NCBI GenBank assembly: GCA_034231615.1
Contig: CM067309.1
Coordinates: forward strand, 42,218,181-42,282,180
Reading direction: 5' to 3'
DNA: 64,000 bases
Source of the DNA: Meghimatium bilineatum
Taxonomy: Eukaryota; Mollusca; Gastropoda; Stylommatophora; Philomycidae
The notes under the pieces are model-generated. The model worked only from the letters and a program-made list of their open reading frames with translations. It made no database searches and was not told where the DNA came from. Position numbers and translations under genes: made by a program. Each line of letters begins with the position of its first letter. The stretch's first letter is position 1. Positions 1-9,744 of the stretch are shown one piece after another.

Positions 1-29
1 GTAATACACCTACTATTCTTCTGTGCTCA

Positions 30-120
30 TTTATCGAACGTCTCCTTGCCAACAGCAAGTAGTCATGATAACTGAATGCGTTGTGTCATGGTTTGCAGTG
101 TGGCTGGAATATTTGTAATT
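30..120 (+). repeat. Dispersed repeat family A copy
   Basis: Contains ttcttctgtgctc...agtagtcatgataactgaatgcgttgtgtcatggtttgcag..tggctgga. The same ordered blocks recur at 2690, 6403, 6640, 27120, 39410, 43155, 47640, 51965 and 61290, so this is an interspersed element of unknown class. Confidence 0.55.
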
Positions 121-422
121 TCGTCCTGATATATTCGATAATAGTTTCGATTTTAAGAGTCTATGACTCGGACAACCGATTACATCCTAAAATCGTGTTT
201 GTTGCCTCGTACGATAATCATTGCAAGTTTTTGTGTTACTTTTCTTCTCTACCTTCCCAGGCCCCGACAATACACGGGAAAATAGTATTCAGATTCACCC
301 GCTTACTAAACTAACCACTCTGGCTCGCATTCAAGAAACTGTGAACGACTTCCACCTTTTTGAAGTAATCTCCAGACACATGATGTTGATTGCTGGAGGG
401 TTTAATCAAGTCTAAATGACAA

Positions 423-485
423 CAGATCAAGTGGTTTTCACACGCTTCCAGACTGCCAACAGACAGCATACCACAGATGGTCTTA
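423..485 (+). mobile_element. Non-LTR retrotransposon 3' fragment
   Basis: A short remnant translating I-K-W-F-S-H-A-S-R-L-P-T-D-S-I-P-Q-M. It matches the same stretch in the copies at 861-1290 (minus) and 43955-44530 (plus). It is followed directly by a 16-bp minisatellite. Confidence 0.6.
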
Positions 486-646
486 CAAGTAACATTTCTT
501 ACAAATAATATTTCTTACAAGTAATATTTCTTACAGGTAATATTTCTTACAAGTAACATTTCTTACAAGTAATATTTCTTACAAGTAATATTTCTTATAA
601 ATAATATTTCTTACAAATAATGTTTCTTACAAGTAATATTTCTTAC
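481..646. repeat. 16-bp minisatellite, ~10 copies
   Basis: Unit ttacaagtaatatttc with a few substitutions. Confidence 0.9.
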
Positions 647-739
647 CGTCGTGGTGACCAGTCGAATAGGTCCAATGGATATCTGAAACATGATACATTA
701 TTAGATGTAATGTTGTATAACACATCATTACATTATCGT

Positions 740-763
740 TATATATATATATATATATATATT
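740..763. repeat. (TA)n microsatellite
   Basis: Uninterrupted TA run. Confidence 0.9.
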
Positions 764-860
764 TATATGCGCGTTAAATTTAACTATGCAGAGGAGAATG
801 ATCGCTGGAGAACTCTGTTGATGCAACCAATGCGGTGCCTCTACGATCGTGACGACTGTG

Positions 861-1290
861 CATCTATCTATCTATACGATGTGGCCCTTGTTTGCCTTGT
901 GCCGTTAGGGGTAGAAGAGTTCTCTGGAGATGGCCTTCTTGTGTGCTGTTTATAAGCTTGTTCCTGTAGATTCTTTGATGTCTGTGATCCATCTTTTACA
1001 TGGTCTGCCTCTGGCTTTATAACCGTTATGTCTATGTGTCATGGCCATTTGTGGCATGTTATCTGTCGTTAGTCTGGAAGCTTGTGAAAACCACTTGATC
1101 TGTTGTCTTTTGATGTGTTCCAATACTGGTATTGTTTTGGTTATGTGTCTGATGTTATCGTTTCTAATTCTATCTCTTAATGACACTCTGAGTATTCTTC
1201 GTAGACATGTCATTTCTGCTGTCACTATTTTTCTTTTGTCTTGTTCTATCATTGTCCAGGTGTGGCTCTCGTAAGACAGTGATGGGATAA
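861..1290 (-). mobile_element. LINE relic, RT C-terminal end with (GATA)n tail
   Basis: The minus-strand frame 1252-950 reads EMTCLRRILRVSLRDRIRND, then IKWF and GRPCKRWITDIKES, the C-terminal tail of endonuclease/reverse-transcriptase LINEs. It lacks the RT catalytic part, so it is a 5'-truncated dead copy. Its 3' side runs into a short (GATA)n tract near 861-876, also seen at the end of the copy at 44.5 kb. Confidence 0.75.
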
Positions 1291-1418
1291 TAATAGTACT
1301 CTGTGTATTGATGCAACTAATGCGATACGTCTACGACCTTGACATTGCGTTGATGCATCTATTGTGGTACCTCTGCGACCCTGAAGATTTACGGGTTTAT
1401 GGAGATGAAACTATGTAA

Positions 1419-1662
1419 CGTCCCTATGTCACGTTGTATCTATACTGTTCTATCGTCCCTATGTCACGTTGTATCTATACTGTCCTATCGTCCCTATGTC
1501 ACGTTGTATCTATACTGTCCTATCGTCCCTATGTCACGTTGTATCTATACTGTTCTATCGTCCCTATGTCACGTTGTATCTATACTGTCCTATCGTCCCT
1601 ATGTCACGTTGTATCTATACTGTCCTATCGTCCCTATGTCACGGTGTATCTATACTGTCGTT
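1419..1662. repeat. 35-bp minisatellite, ~7 copies
   Basis: Unit starts cgtccctatgtcacgttgta. Copies differ by single bases. The 35-bp period makes all three plus frames open, so the ORFs here are artefacts. Confidence 0.92.
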
Positions 1663-1740
1663 GCTCCTTGTCGGCATAACAATCTCCAAATTTGTCTGTC
1701 AACTCAGAAAATATTCCTTAGCTCTGAACTAAAATCATAG

Positions 1741-2048
1741 TAATTGATAGAAGCAATAATAAAAACACTGATAGAAGCAATAATAAAAACACTGATATAA
1801 GCAATAATAAAAACACTGATATAAGCAATAATAAAAACACTGATATAAGCAATAATAAAAACACAGATAGAAGCAATAATAAAAACACTGATAGAAGCAA
1901 TAATAAAAACACTGATAGAAGCAATAATAAAAACACTGATAGAAGCAATAATAAAAACACTGATAGAAGCAATAATAAAAACACTGATAGAAGCAATAAT
2001 AAAAACACTGATAGAAGCAATAATAAAAACACTGATAGAAGCAATAAT
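1741..2048. repeat. 24-bp minisatellite directly after CA exon 8
   Basis: About 12.7 copies of gatagaagcaataataaaaa cact, lying 23 bp past the exon 8 donor on the gene strand. Because 24 is divisible by 3 and the unit has no stop in the CA frame, the exon 8 frame would continue as S-V-F-L-L-L-L-L repeats to about 1718. Confidence 0.93.
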
Positions 2049-2070
2049 GAGGACATGAAGGAACACTTAC

Positions 2071-2179
2071 GTGGATCAAAGCTGGCTTGGACAACTCTGG
2101 AATGCATCTCTTGTACTGGTCTGTAGTTGTCTACCATGAGATGATTGTGAGAATCTCTCAGAGAACGGAATGCTTGAAG
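2071..2179 (-). CDS. Carbonic anhydrase exon 8 (C-terminal CA block)
   Basis: 109 nt, phase 0 in, phase 1 out, residues 245-280 plus one base. Acceptor ctgctatctacag, donor gtaagtgt. It encodes LQAFRSLRD, then HNHLMVDNYRPVQ and RVVQASFDP, the strand block (NxRPxQ, VxASF) that ends the CA fold. Cytosolic CAs stop two residues after ASF. Here the frame runs on, so at least one more coding exon is expected; none could be recognised to the left. If the GTAAGT donor is ignored the frame stays open for about 118 codons into a 24-bp repeat (see the entry at 1741-2048). Confidence 0.94.
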
Positions 2180-2417
2180 CTGTAGATAGCAGTGTTCCTG
2201 TCTCAATAAATCTGATTCTATTTTACATAATCTGTCTTCTTTATGTTACATTACATATGTCTATCACTGTATCCAGTGGCTGGGCAATCGACTATGCCGA
2301 CATAATGGATTATGAGTAGCAGGACAATGGGCCGTGTGAAACTGCATGATCTGATAAAATTAAAATCAAGATGATGATTCTTTTTTTCATTCCCAGAATA
2401 AAGTAGGTGGACTTGAA

Positions 2418-2477
2418 ATGTGGGTGTGGCAAGACAGGAACATTTTTATGTGGGTGTGGCAAGACAGGAACGTTATT
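2418..2477. repeat. 30-bp duplication
   Basis: Two copies of atgtgggtgtggcaagacag gaacattttt. Confidence 0.85.
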
Positions 2478-2603
2478 ATGGACCGTGGCAACACAAATAT
2501 TTTTGTCAACATGGTCGGGTCAGATGGCATGCATTTGCCTCACAACTTGAGTCAAGACATTTTCCGTTTTCGATTACACCACCTGCCATTATACAATATG
2601 TTA

Positions 2604-2670
2604 AAATGAAACTCCTACCTGGGCACTAGATATGTTAAAATGAAACTCCTACCTGGGCACTAGATATGTT
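2604..2670 (-). repeat. Two detached copies of the 34-bp exon-junction repeat
   Basis: Two units of the same 34-bp sequence as 4003-4727, 1.3 kb downstream in the same CA intron. Each holds CTAGTGCCCAG|gtaggag on the gene strand. Confidence 0.9.
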
Positions 2671-2689
2671 CATCTTGTTCTTCTTCTTC

Positions 2690-2850
2690 AGCGTTCGCTC
2701 TCATGAAACCACAACGAATTTATCGTGTGATTTCCGCCGGGGAGCGTGAAGTACATTGTGCTGCAAGTTCCACAGTAGAACTGTGTTATTTGCACCTCGG
2801 TTGGACACTCTGTGATCTGGACGTCCGAGGTCCAGCACATCCGTTTTCGT
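2690..2850 (+). repeat. Dispersed family A copy
   Basis: cttcttcagcgttcgctctcat, then a later block ggtccagcacatccgttttc, matching other family A copies. Confidence 0.45.
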
Positions 2851-3009
2851 CATTCCTTTATTTCGGATTTGGTCCCTAGTCCGTGACAGCCTTTATCTGT
2901 CGCCGGGTACGCTGGTGTGTGGTGTCTCTTCGCCAAGACGCTTGTCGAGCGCGTCTATCTGGCACTAGGTGTTCCACCATCTATGAACTCATTTCGTGCA
3001 TTTGGACGT

Positions 3010-3440
3010 ACTGTGCCTGTGCCCATCGAGTACTGAACCTTTTCTCATCCGCGAGCCTGGTTCCGTATGAGGAATAACTCGCCGGAAGTGTTGGACCCTG
3101 ACTCGTCGCCCTCCTGCCCGAGGCGTCGTTCACCGACATCGTGAACCCCTCGTCCAAGTTCGAGTCTCACACCACGCGTTTGAGAGCAAGGCGTTCTCGA
3201 GCTGAGTGACATTGTCCCAATATCTCCTGAGTCCATCACGTACTGAACCCTTTCTCTCTGCAATTGTGTTTCCGGTATAGGAAAGCTTGACAGTAGAGTT
3301 GGTCCAGGGCTAAAATCGTTGTCCCTTTTTTGCTTAAGCCCATCGGGTACGACACCCTTTCTCTTCGCGAGCATATTTCCGGTTTAGGAAAGCTCGACAT
3401 TAGAGTTGGATTAGGTCTTCTTGCTTTACCAAACGCCAAT
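3010..3440. repeat. Diverged tandem repeat, ~105-230 bp spacing
   Basis: Three related blocks: tactgaaccttttctc...ggttccgtatgaggaa, tactgaaccctttctc...ttccggtataggaaagct and gtacgacaccctttctc...ttccggtttaggaaagct. They are older and more diverged than the other arrays. Confidence 0.6.
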
Positions 3441-3741
3441 GAATGGGTCTGGGTCTCTGCCTGTAAGGAACACAGGTAACTAGAAGCTCGTCTCGAGCTG
3501 ACGGAGCTTGTAGTTCCCCTTTCCTAGGGACTTTTCACTTTCTATTTGCAGTTCACGCTGCCCTCTAGCGCTGTTCTGCCCTTTCATTGTTTCATTGTAC
3601 TCGGTATGAAATATATTTGTCTCTCGCCATGCATCTACCTTTACGTGCATTTTACATTGGCCGCCCCTCCAATGTTCGGACTGGACTAACTGACGTCACT
3701 GTATGTCGACTGTGTCGCTGTATGTGGTGATACAAATGGTG

Positions 3742-3845
3742 TCGGAGATATTGTCTGTCTCTTTTGCAGTCAAATCTCTTTCCATCTGCTACCTCGGAGA
3801 TATTGTCTGTCTCTTTTGCAGTCAAATCTCTTTCCATCTGCTACC
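3742..3845. repeat. 52-bp perfect-looking duplication
   Basis: Two copies starting tcggagatattgtctgtctc. Confidence 0.9.
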
Positions 3846-4002
3846 TCCACATTCTCGGACACGATCCCCAAATGATTTGGCCAGAATCAGCTCGAGCTGC
3901 TGTTTTTCTGTTACCAGGGTGCACTGCGAGGAGGTACATTTGGGTTCTTGGTTATCTGCTAACCCTGGGTCCGCCTAGAGCAATGCGTTCCCTTTGCACC
4001 CC

Positions 4003-4727
4003 ACTAGATATGTTAAAATGAAACTCCCACCTGCTCACCGGATATGTTAAATTGAAACTCCTACCTGGGCACTAGATATGTTAAAATGAAACTCCCACCT
4101 GCTCACTGGGTATTTTAAATGGAAACTCCTATCTGGGCACTAGATATGTTAAAATGAAACTTCTACCTGGGCACTAGATATGTTAAAATGAAATTTCTAC
4201 CTGGGCAATAGATATGTTAAAATGAAACTCCCACCTGCTCACTGGGTATTTTAAATGGAAACTCCTATCTGGGCACTAGATATGTTAAAATGAAACTTCT
4301 ACCTGGGCACTAGATATGTTAAAATGAAACTCCCACCTGCTCTCTGGGTATTTTTAATGGAAACGCCTATCTGGGCACTAGATATGTTAAATGAAACTCC
4401 TATCTGGGCACTAGATATGCTAAAAGGAAACTCCTACCTGGGCATTAGATATGTTAAAATGAAACTTACACCTGCTCACTGGGTATGTTAAATTGAAAAT
4501 CCCACCTGGGCACTAGATATATTAAAATGAAATTCCTACCTGGGCATTAGATATGTTAAAATGAAACTCCTACCTGGGCATTAGATATGTTAAAATGAAA
4601 CTCCTACCTGGGCACTAGATATGTTAATATGAAACTCCTACCTGGGCACTAGATATGTTAAAATGAAACTCCTACCTGGGGACTAGATATGTTAATATGA
4701 AACTCCTACCTGGGCACTAGATATGTT
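4003..4727 (-). repeat. 34-bp minisatellite derived from the CA exon 7/intron 7 junction
   Basis: About 21 copies. On the gene strand the unit is the last 18 bases of exon 7 (AACATATCTAGTGCCCAG) plus the first 16 intron bases (gtaggagtttcatttt). The rightmost unit is the real exon end at 4710-4727. Variants carry ggtgggagtttc or atacccagtgagcag. Most copies keep CCAG|gtagg. Confidence 0.95.
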
Positions 4728-4867
4728 TATGGCATCCTGAAAGACTGTCCAGGTTACAGATTCCTGGCAACTAGGCGTGGTCAAGCTACCAAGATATCGA
4801 TAGAAATTGCTGAATTTCGCCGGCAGTAGAGAAATAAGTGCCACAGTTGCGATTGATATTTCAGTGT
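4710..4867 (-). CDS. Carbonic anhydrase exon 7 (SLTTP active-site block)
   Basis: 158 nt, phase 1 in, phase 0 out, residues 192-244. Acceptor tctatctcctacag, donor gtaggag. It holds ISLLPAKFSNFYRYLGSLTT then PSCQESVTWTVF. T221 and T222 match Thr199/Thr200 of the active site, and C225 matches Cys203, the partner of C40. It ends NISSAQ, the usual exon end before the last CA block. A sequon N-I-S begins at N239. The last 18 exon bases and the donor are the source of the 34-bp tandem repeat that fills the start of the next intron; use of any downstream copy of the donor would add V-G-V-S-Y and a stop. Confidence 0.96.
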
Positions 4868-4970
4868 CTGTAGGAGATAGAAGGAATTTAGATGAATTCA
4901 CACAAATGAAATAGTTAAACATGAATGTATTGTACTTCAATGAGTATCTGATGTGTGGTTGGGTTTAAGC

Positions 4971-5190
4971 GAGTTTGTATGTGATTTTGTGGTTGAGAAC
5001 TAGACAATAGTTTGTATGTGATTTTGTGGTTGAGAACTAGACAATAGTTTGTATGTGATTTTGTGGTTGAGAACTAGACAATAGTTTGTATGTGATTTGT
5101 GATTAAGAAATAGAGAACAATATGTCTGTGATGTATGGTTGATAAGTCGATGACAATATGTCTGTGATGTATGGTTGATAAGTCGATGAC
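4971..5190. repeat. 37-bp and ~36-bp minisatellites
   Basis: About 3.7 copies of tagtttgtatgtgattttgt ggttgagaac..., then two copies of gacaatatgtctgtgatgta.... Confidence 0.88.
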
Positions 5191-5414
5191 AATTAATGGA
5201 AAAATTAGAACTTTCGTTAAAAAATATGGTAATTCAAAATTTGGGAAGATTGGAGTAGATTAATGAGCGTAACGCGTAGAGATGGTAACATCAGTTTTTT
5301 GTGATTCACACATCTTTCATTTGCCTCCAGTCTATATTGGTTATATTAGGGCGTGTAGATAAATGGGAACAGTTGAAGAGAGTTAGGTTGATGAGAATTG
5401 TGATGAAATATTCC

Positions 5415-5480
5415 TGTCAGCTTTGAGCAGGTAGATCTTGACAGCATAGACTTCTGGGTAACAGCATAGACTTCTGGGTA
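5415..5480. repeat. Short duplication
   Basis: acagcatagacttctgggta is repeated twice. Confidence 0.8.
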
Positions 5481-5520
5481 ACTAGCTCATTAGTCTTCTG
5501 TTATGTCTGTTGACCCAGTC

Positions 5521-5710
5521 GCAGTGACGGTGCATCTAGCGACCCTCGTCACATAGTAGTCTGTCACATCTGTAGTGATTATACACCTAGAGCCCCTCGT
5601 CACATAGTAGTCTGTCACATCCGTAGTGATGGTACACCTCACGACCCTCGTCACATAGTAGTCTGTCACATCTGTGGTGATGGTACACCTAGAGCCCCTC
5701 GTCACACAAA
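5521..5710. repeat. 51-bp minisatellite, ~4 copies
   Basis: Unit starts cctcgtcacatagtagtctg. 51 is divisible by 3, giving the 116-codon minus ORF with TDVTDYYVTR repeats; no other sign of coding. Confidence 0.88.
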
Positions 5711-6019
5711 ATTCTGCCACAAAAGACAGAGGTGCAATTTCTGCTGGCCTGCATTTCTTGGTCACCCATGGAGATTTGTTACAGATGACAAAAGAAGACA
5801 CTGGATTAAAACATGCATTTACAACGATAAGTTTTTTCACAGGTGATGGATATTCGTCTATGACATGTCTGCAACGAAGGCAGTGATCCTATTTTTTCCG
5901 CCTGGAACTAAGGCAGTGGTCCTATTGTTTCCGCATTGAACTAGAAATTCAGGCCGTGGTTGCCAATTGAGACAGACAGTTGATATAAACTGGTAGATAT
6001 TTTCAACAATAATGATGTT

Positions 6020-6139
6020 TAACATAAATGAATTAACTTATAAACATATGTTACAAATCTGTAACATGTTACCTGTATCTAACATAAATGAATTAACTTA
6101 TAAACATATGTTACAAATCTGTAACATGTTACCTGTATC
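6020..6139. repeat. 60-bp duplication
   Basis: Two identical-looking copies starting taacataaatgaattaactt. Confidence 0.92.
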
Positions 6140-6247
6140 CGAAAGGGGTTCACGAATAGTAAACCTGGACTATTATCCACAGGAGACTATGAAGTGACAT
6201 GCCAAAAGGCGCATATAACGCGATCAAGCTGAAAAGTATGCCAATGA

Positions 6248-6392
6248 ATCCCTGTCTATAGACTATATCCTGATTATGAGAACGCATTCCTGTCTAATGG
6301 TTATATCCTGATTATGAAAACGCATCCCTGTCTAATGGATATATCCTGATTATGAAAACGCATCCCTGTCTATGTACTATATCCTGATTCAC
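6248..6392. repeat. 38-bp minisatellite, ~4 copies
   Basis: Unit ccctgtctaatggatatatc ctgattatgaaaacgcat, with drift. Confidence 0.85.
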
Positions 6393-6402
6393 CTTCGCTA
6401 TG

Positions 6403-6800
6403 CACTCTCAAAACTTCTGCAAATTAATATTACGTAGTCAATAGAACGAAATGCGTTTTGTCATAGTTTACAGGTTGGCTGCGATATAAGTTTTACTAAT
6501 GAACAGGAGTTGAGAAGGGAGGCAGAAGATGAACTAACAGACGTAAGAATGTGCATGTCTCTTCTAAAATATTGTTTGCAAAGCGGACATCATTCCTCAC
6601 AAGACATCCATAATTATTCGACCTGCAGTTTTCTCACGATTACTTTTTCTTCAGCGTTCATTCTCAAACTCCCACTGTTCTCTCTTGCAGCAGAACAATG
6701 CTCCTAACAGATTTCCAGCAGAATGTAGTCAAGAGAATGGAAATTCTTTATTTCGCCATGTTATTTGCGGCACTGGCCCGACAAATCCATCTGAACAACA
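6403..6800 (+). repeat. Two dispersed family A copies
   Basis: The first copy (6403-6495) holds actctcaaaacttctgcaaat...aatgcgttttgtcatagtttacaggttggctgcgatat. The second (6640-6800) holds cttcagcgttcattctcaaa ctcccactgttctctcttgcagcag...gtagtc and ggcccgacaaatcc. The second copy has the unit that is amplified in the 41-bp array at 60.7-61.3 kb. Confidence 0.55.
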
Positions 6801-6828
6801 TTACTTAATCATTCCAATTTTGACATAC

Positions 6829-6898
6829 CTGAGTTTTGTATCCGTGATAAACCGTTGACAATGTTGTCATAGTTGTTGTTATTCACGTTTGGAACCTC
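6829..6898 (-). CDS. Carbonic anhydrase exon 6 (short variable exon)
   Basis: 70 nt, phase 0 in, phase 1 out, residues 169-192. Acceptor gtcacattctcag, donor gtatgtca. It encodes EVPNVNNNNYDNIVNGLSRI followed by QNS and one base; with exon 7 this completes Asp-192. In alpha-CAs this exon encodes the amphipathic helix between the conserved LGxxxx strand and the FxxxxLLP block, and it is always short and poorly conserved. Identification rests on position, length, phases and helix pattern rather than on a strict motif. The run of four Asn makes the entry loop polar. Confidence 0.85.
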
Positions 6899-6961
6899 CT
6901 GAGAATGTGACACGTCAAAAATATTAAACAATGATTACCAGATCAACCATCACAGTTGTAA

Positions 6962-7068
6962 TGTTGATGATGATGATGACGATGACGACGATGATGATGA
7001 CTATGCATGAGGCGGTGGTGACAGTACCGATGAAAATAATAATAATAATAATTATTATTATTATTATC
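6962..7068. repeat. GAT-rich tract and (AAT)n(ATT)n inverted repeat
   Basis: A GATGAC-rich tract is followed at 7036-7067 by six AAT next to six ATT, a perfect palindrome able to form a hairpin. Confidence 0.85.
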
Positions 7069-7312
7069 ACTAATACTATAATGATACGGTAAAGGGGCAG
7101 ACTACTACTGAGATATAAAGACAATTTAAAAAGCAACATTGAACGATTAACAAGGATCAATCTAAATTCATGGAGAGACCTGGCCTCATGTCGTACGGCA
7201 TGGATTACTGCACTCGGCGATGCATCAAATCATAAGATGTTCCCTGAGGGAGACATATGACTACTAGCGATGTAGCTCCTGCATCCTTAAACACAGATTT
7301 GTTATGTGTATT

Positions 7313-7341
7313 CTGTTCTGTTCTGTTCTGTTCTGTTCTGG
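7313..7341. repeat. (TTCTG)n microsatellite
   Basis: About 5.5 pentamer copies. Confidence 0.9.
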
Positions 7342-7935
7342 TCCATGGTCTCCGTAGAAAAGTCAGTAGAGCATTGGACATTTGGACACATATAAAGTTT
7401 GTTTGATTCCAAAAGGTGTTGTCTTAATTTATTTTTTTAATTTTAAAAATCTTAAGCACAAAAAAAGCCAGGTCTTTGTTGCGATTAAATAATAATTGAC
7501 GGCTATTCTTTTTTGTTGCTGTTTATTTAAAGGTATTCCTCAAAAAATGAGTGTATGCCTATGCTATTTCGTAGAATTATTATTTATCTTGTAGAATTTG
7601 AAACATATCAAAGTCACCGCTAATTTATAATAGCAATATTCTCATCTACTAATTTTTTCTTGTAGTTTCGCCCCGGGCAACGCAGAGTATTTTTTCTAGC
7701 ATCTATGAACAATAATAAATATACTTTTTTTTCGCGCAGCTATACTAGCATACTATTTGTGAATAACTTTTCCTAAAATGTAATAAAAATGTTTTTAAAA
7801 TACGCTTACGTCATTTTCCCCCACTTTTCGGTGCCATCGGCAGTGAAGGATAACAACGTATTTACTAATTCAGTCAGTAAAATCCCCCAACCTCACTCAA
7901 AAAGATACATGTACCAAGTAGTCTAAACACGTTTG
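7342..7935. other. CA intron 5 stretch without recognised features
   Basis: AT-rich intron sequence between exons 5 and 6. I see no gene, repeat array or RNA. Contains long T-rich runs only. Confidence 0.6.
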
Positions 7936-8500
7936 TTCTTATAACCCACCATGAAATATTGAGCACATAACACATACACACAAAACTGCATATCTATTTC
8001 CACTTCTCGTGTAAAACAATGCACAGACCAACAGGTGTTGTTGATAACAAACGCACATAGCATCAAATGAATAATATGGAATTATTAGAACATCAAAGGA
8101 ATAATGTGAACGAATGAGTAGAAACCTTGAAGAAATTATTTGAAATATCAAAACGGAATTAACAGTACGTCGTTTCTGCTATCTGATTTTTCATCACAAT
8201 TCATAGGGTCACCCTACTCGCCAGTGTCTTACAAGGTAACGAAATGGAGCACCAAATTTAGAAGTAGTGTGCTTCTATTATTTCCATGTTTGTCATTAGA
8301 GACGACTAAGGAAATATAGATAGTGAAAATACATGGTGAAATATGGATGGTCCAAAAGCCATATCTCGTAACATTGATCAGTCGGAAAAGCCGCAGATAC
8401 CGCACTGAAAACTGTGACACAGAACATGAAAACACGACATAGAAAAACAGTTCAACTAATCCGTTTCAATAAAATAAGAGGATAAAATGTTACTTCTTAC

Positions 8501-8593
8501 CTGAAACATAAATCCCAGTACAGCCAACCCATCGGACTGGTTGATAGCTTGGCTTATGTTCGAGTATTTTCTGTTCATGTGGACGATATGCAT
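8501..8593 (-). CDS. Carbonic anhydrase exon 5 (third zinc ligand)
   Basis: 93 nt, exactly 31 codons, phase 0 at both ends, residues 138-168. Acceptor tttcaatttcag, donor gtaagaag. It begins M-H-I-V-H-M-N: H139 is the third zinc ligand (His119). It ends DGLAVLGFMFQ, the buried strand conserved in all alpha-CAs. A sequon N-I-S lies at N149. Typical CA genes have an exon with the same borders and nearly the same length here. Confidence 0.96.
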
Positions 8594-8934
8594 CTGAAAT
8601 TGAAACACACACACATTGTACGATGTGCATTGTACTCCTAACAGAAAATCCATTCCAGTTTTTTGCAACCGATAACTAATCTATTCGTTTCAATAGTGAA
8701 ACTAAGAAATCTTGCATTCTTTGGACATAAATGACATGTTTTCTAATCATAAACGACACTCCCGGGAACAGATGAGGGTAAAAGAAGCAACGGGGTGTAA
8801 GAAAATTTTAGACATACATTATGGATTTGACCGTTCGGAGGACTTTTCCTCCCGCATCCGCAGCGCTGAAGATGGAGAAATCGATGGACTATTGTGTGTT
8901 ATGCATACAGTGTGGTACCCATACGACCCTGACT

Positions 8935-9020
8935 CTGTGTCTTTACCTGTCGCAAGATGCGGAGTTGTACCCTGATGTCGACGTCAGTTTCTGCAGTATT
9001 AGACTCGGAAAAGTCAGAAA
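8935..9020 (+). repeat. Dispersed repeat I
   Basis: acctgtcgcaagatgcggag ttgtaccctgatgtcgacgtcag...attagactcggaaa, close to 54125-54190. Lies in CA intron 4. Confidence 0.5.
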
Positions 9021-9269
9021 ACGCGGTCATCGTGGTGTAAACAATAGAGGGATGAGAAGGAAGACATTCATAAAGACAACGATGTTTTTTTCTGGATGTT
9101 TATTTGGGAGATGGATACATACATTCTCATGAAAGTCTTGTTGACACATTCCGGGCAACTCGTATAGACAACATAAGATAAATGTGTACGTGAGAAATCC
9201 AATCAAGAATCTCACAGATTCACAAGAATCAATACTTTCAATAGCAAAGCGATGAATAGTTTATACATG

Positions 9270-9664
9270 TATGACAACGTGGTTGCCTGTTTCATTGTAT
9301 CCTAACCCGGAACTGTCCTGGGCTTATGACAACATGGTTGCCTGTTTCATTGTATCCTAACCCGGAACTGTCCTGGGCTTATGACAACATGGTTGCCTGT
9401 TTCATTGTATCCTAACCCGGAACTGTCCTGGGCTTATGACAACATGGTTGCCTGTTTCATTGTATCCGAACCCAGAACTGTCCTGGGCTTATGACAACAT
9501 GGTTGCCTGTTTCATTGTATCCTAGCCCGGCACTGTCCTGGGCTTATGACAACATGGTTGCCTGTTTCATTTTATCCTAACCCAGAACTGTCCTGGGCTT
9601 ATGACAACACGGTTGCCTGTTTCATTGTATCCTAGCCCGGCACTGTCCTGGGCTTATGACAACA
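9270..9664. repeat. 55-bp minisatellite, ~7 copies
   Basis: Unit ttatgacaacatggttgcct gtttcattgt..., with substitutions shared between some copies (ggcactg variants). Confidence 0.93.
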
Positions 9665-9744
9665 TATGGCGACATATTGTTGTTGGCGATATCCAAATGC
9701 TGATGAGTAATGCTACTCTAGTCAGCACAACTGCATTCTAAAAA

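Noticed and set aside
220-275. Plus-strand pyrimidine tract plus AG (tcttctctaccttcccag) resembling a 3' splice site
   Set aside because: No coding exon or compatible donor follows; the downstream sequence is a LINE fragment and a minisatellite. Kept only as a chance match.
5490-5840. 116-codon minus ORF with VTDYYVTR repeats in CA intron 6
   Set aside because: Explained by the 51-bp minisatellite; the CA reading frame does not need it.
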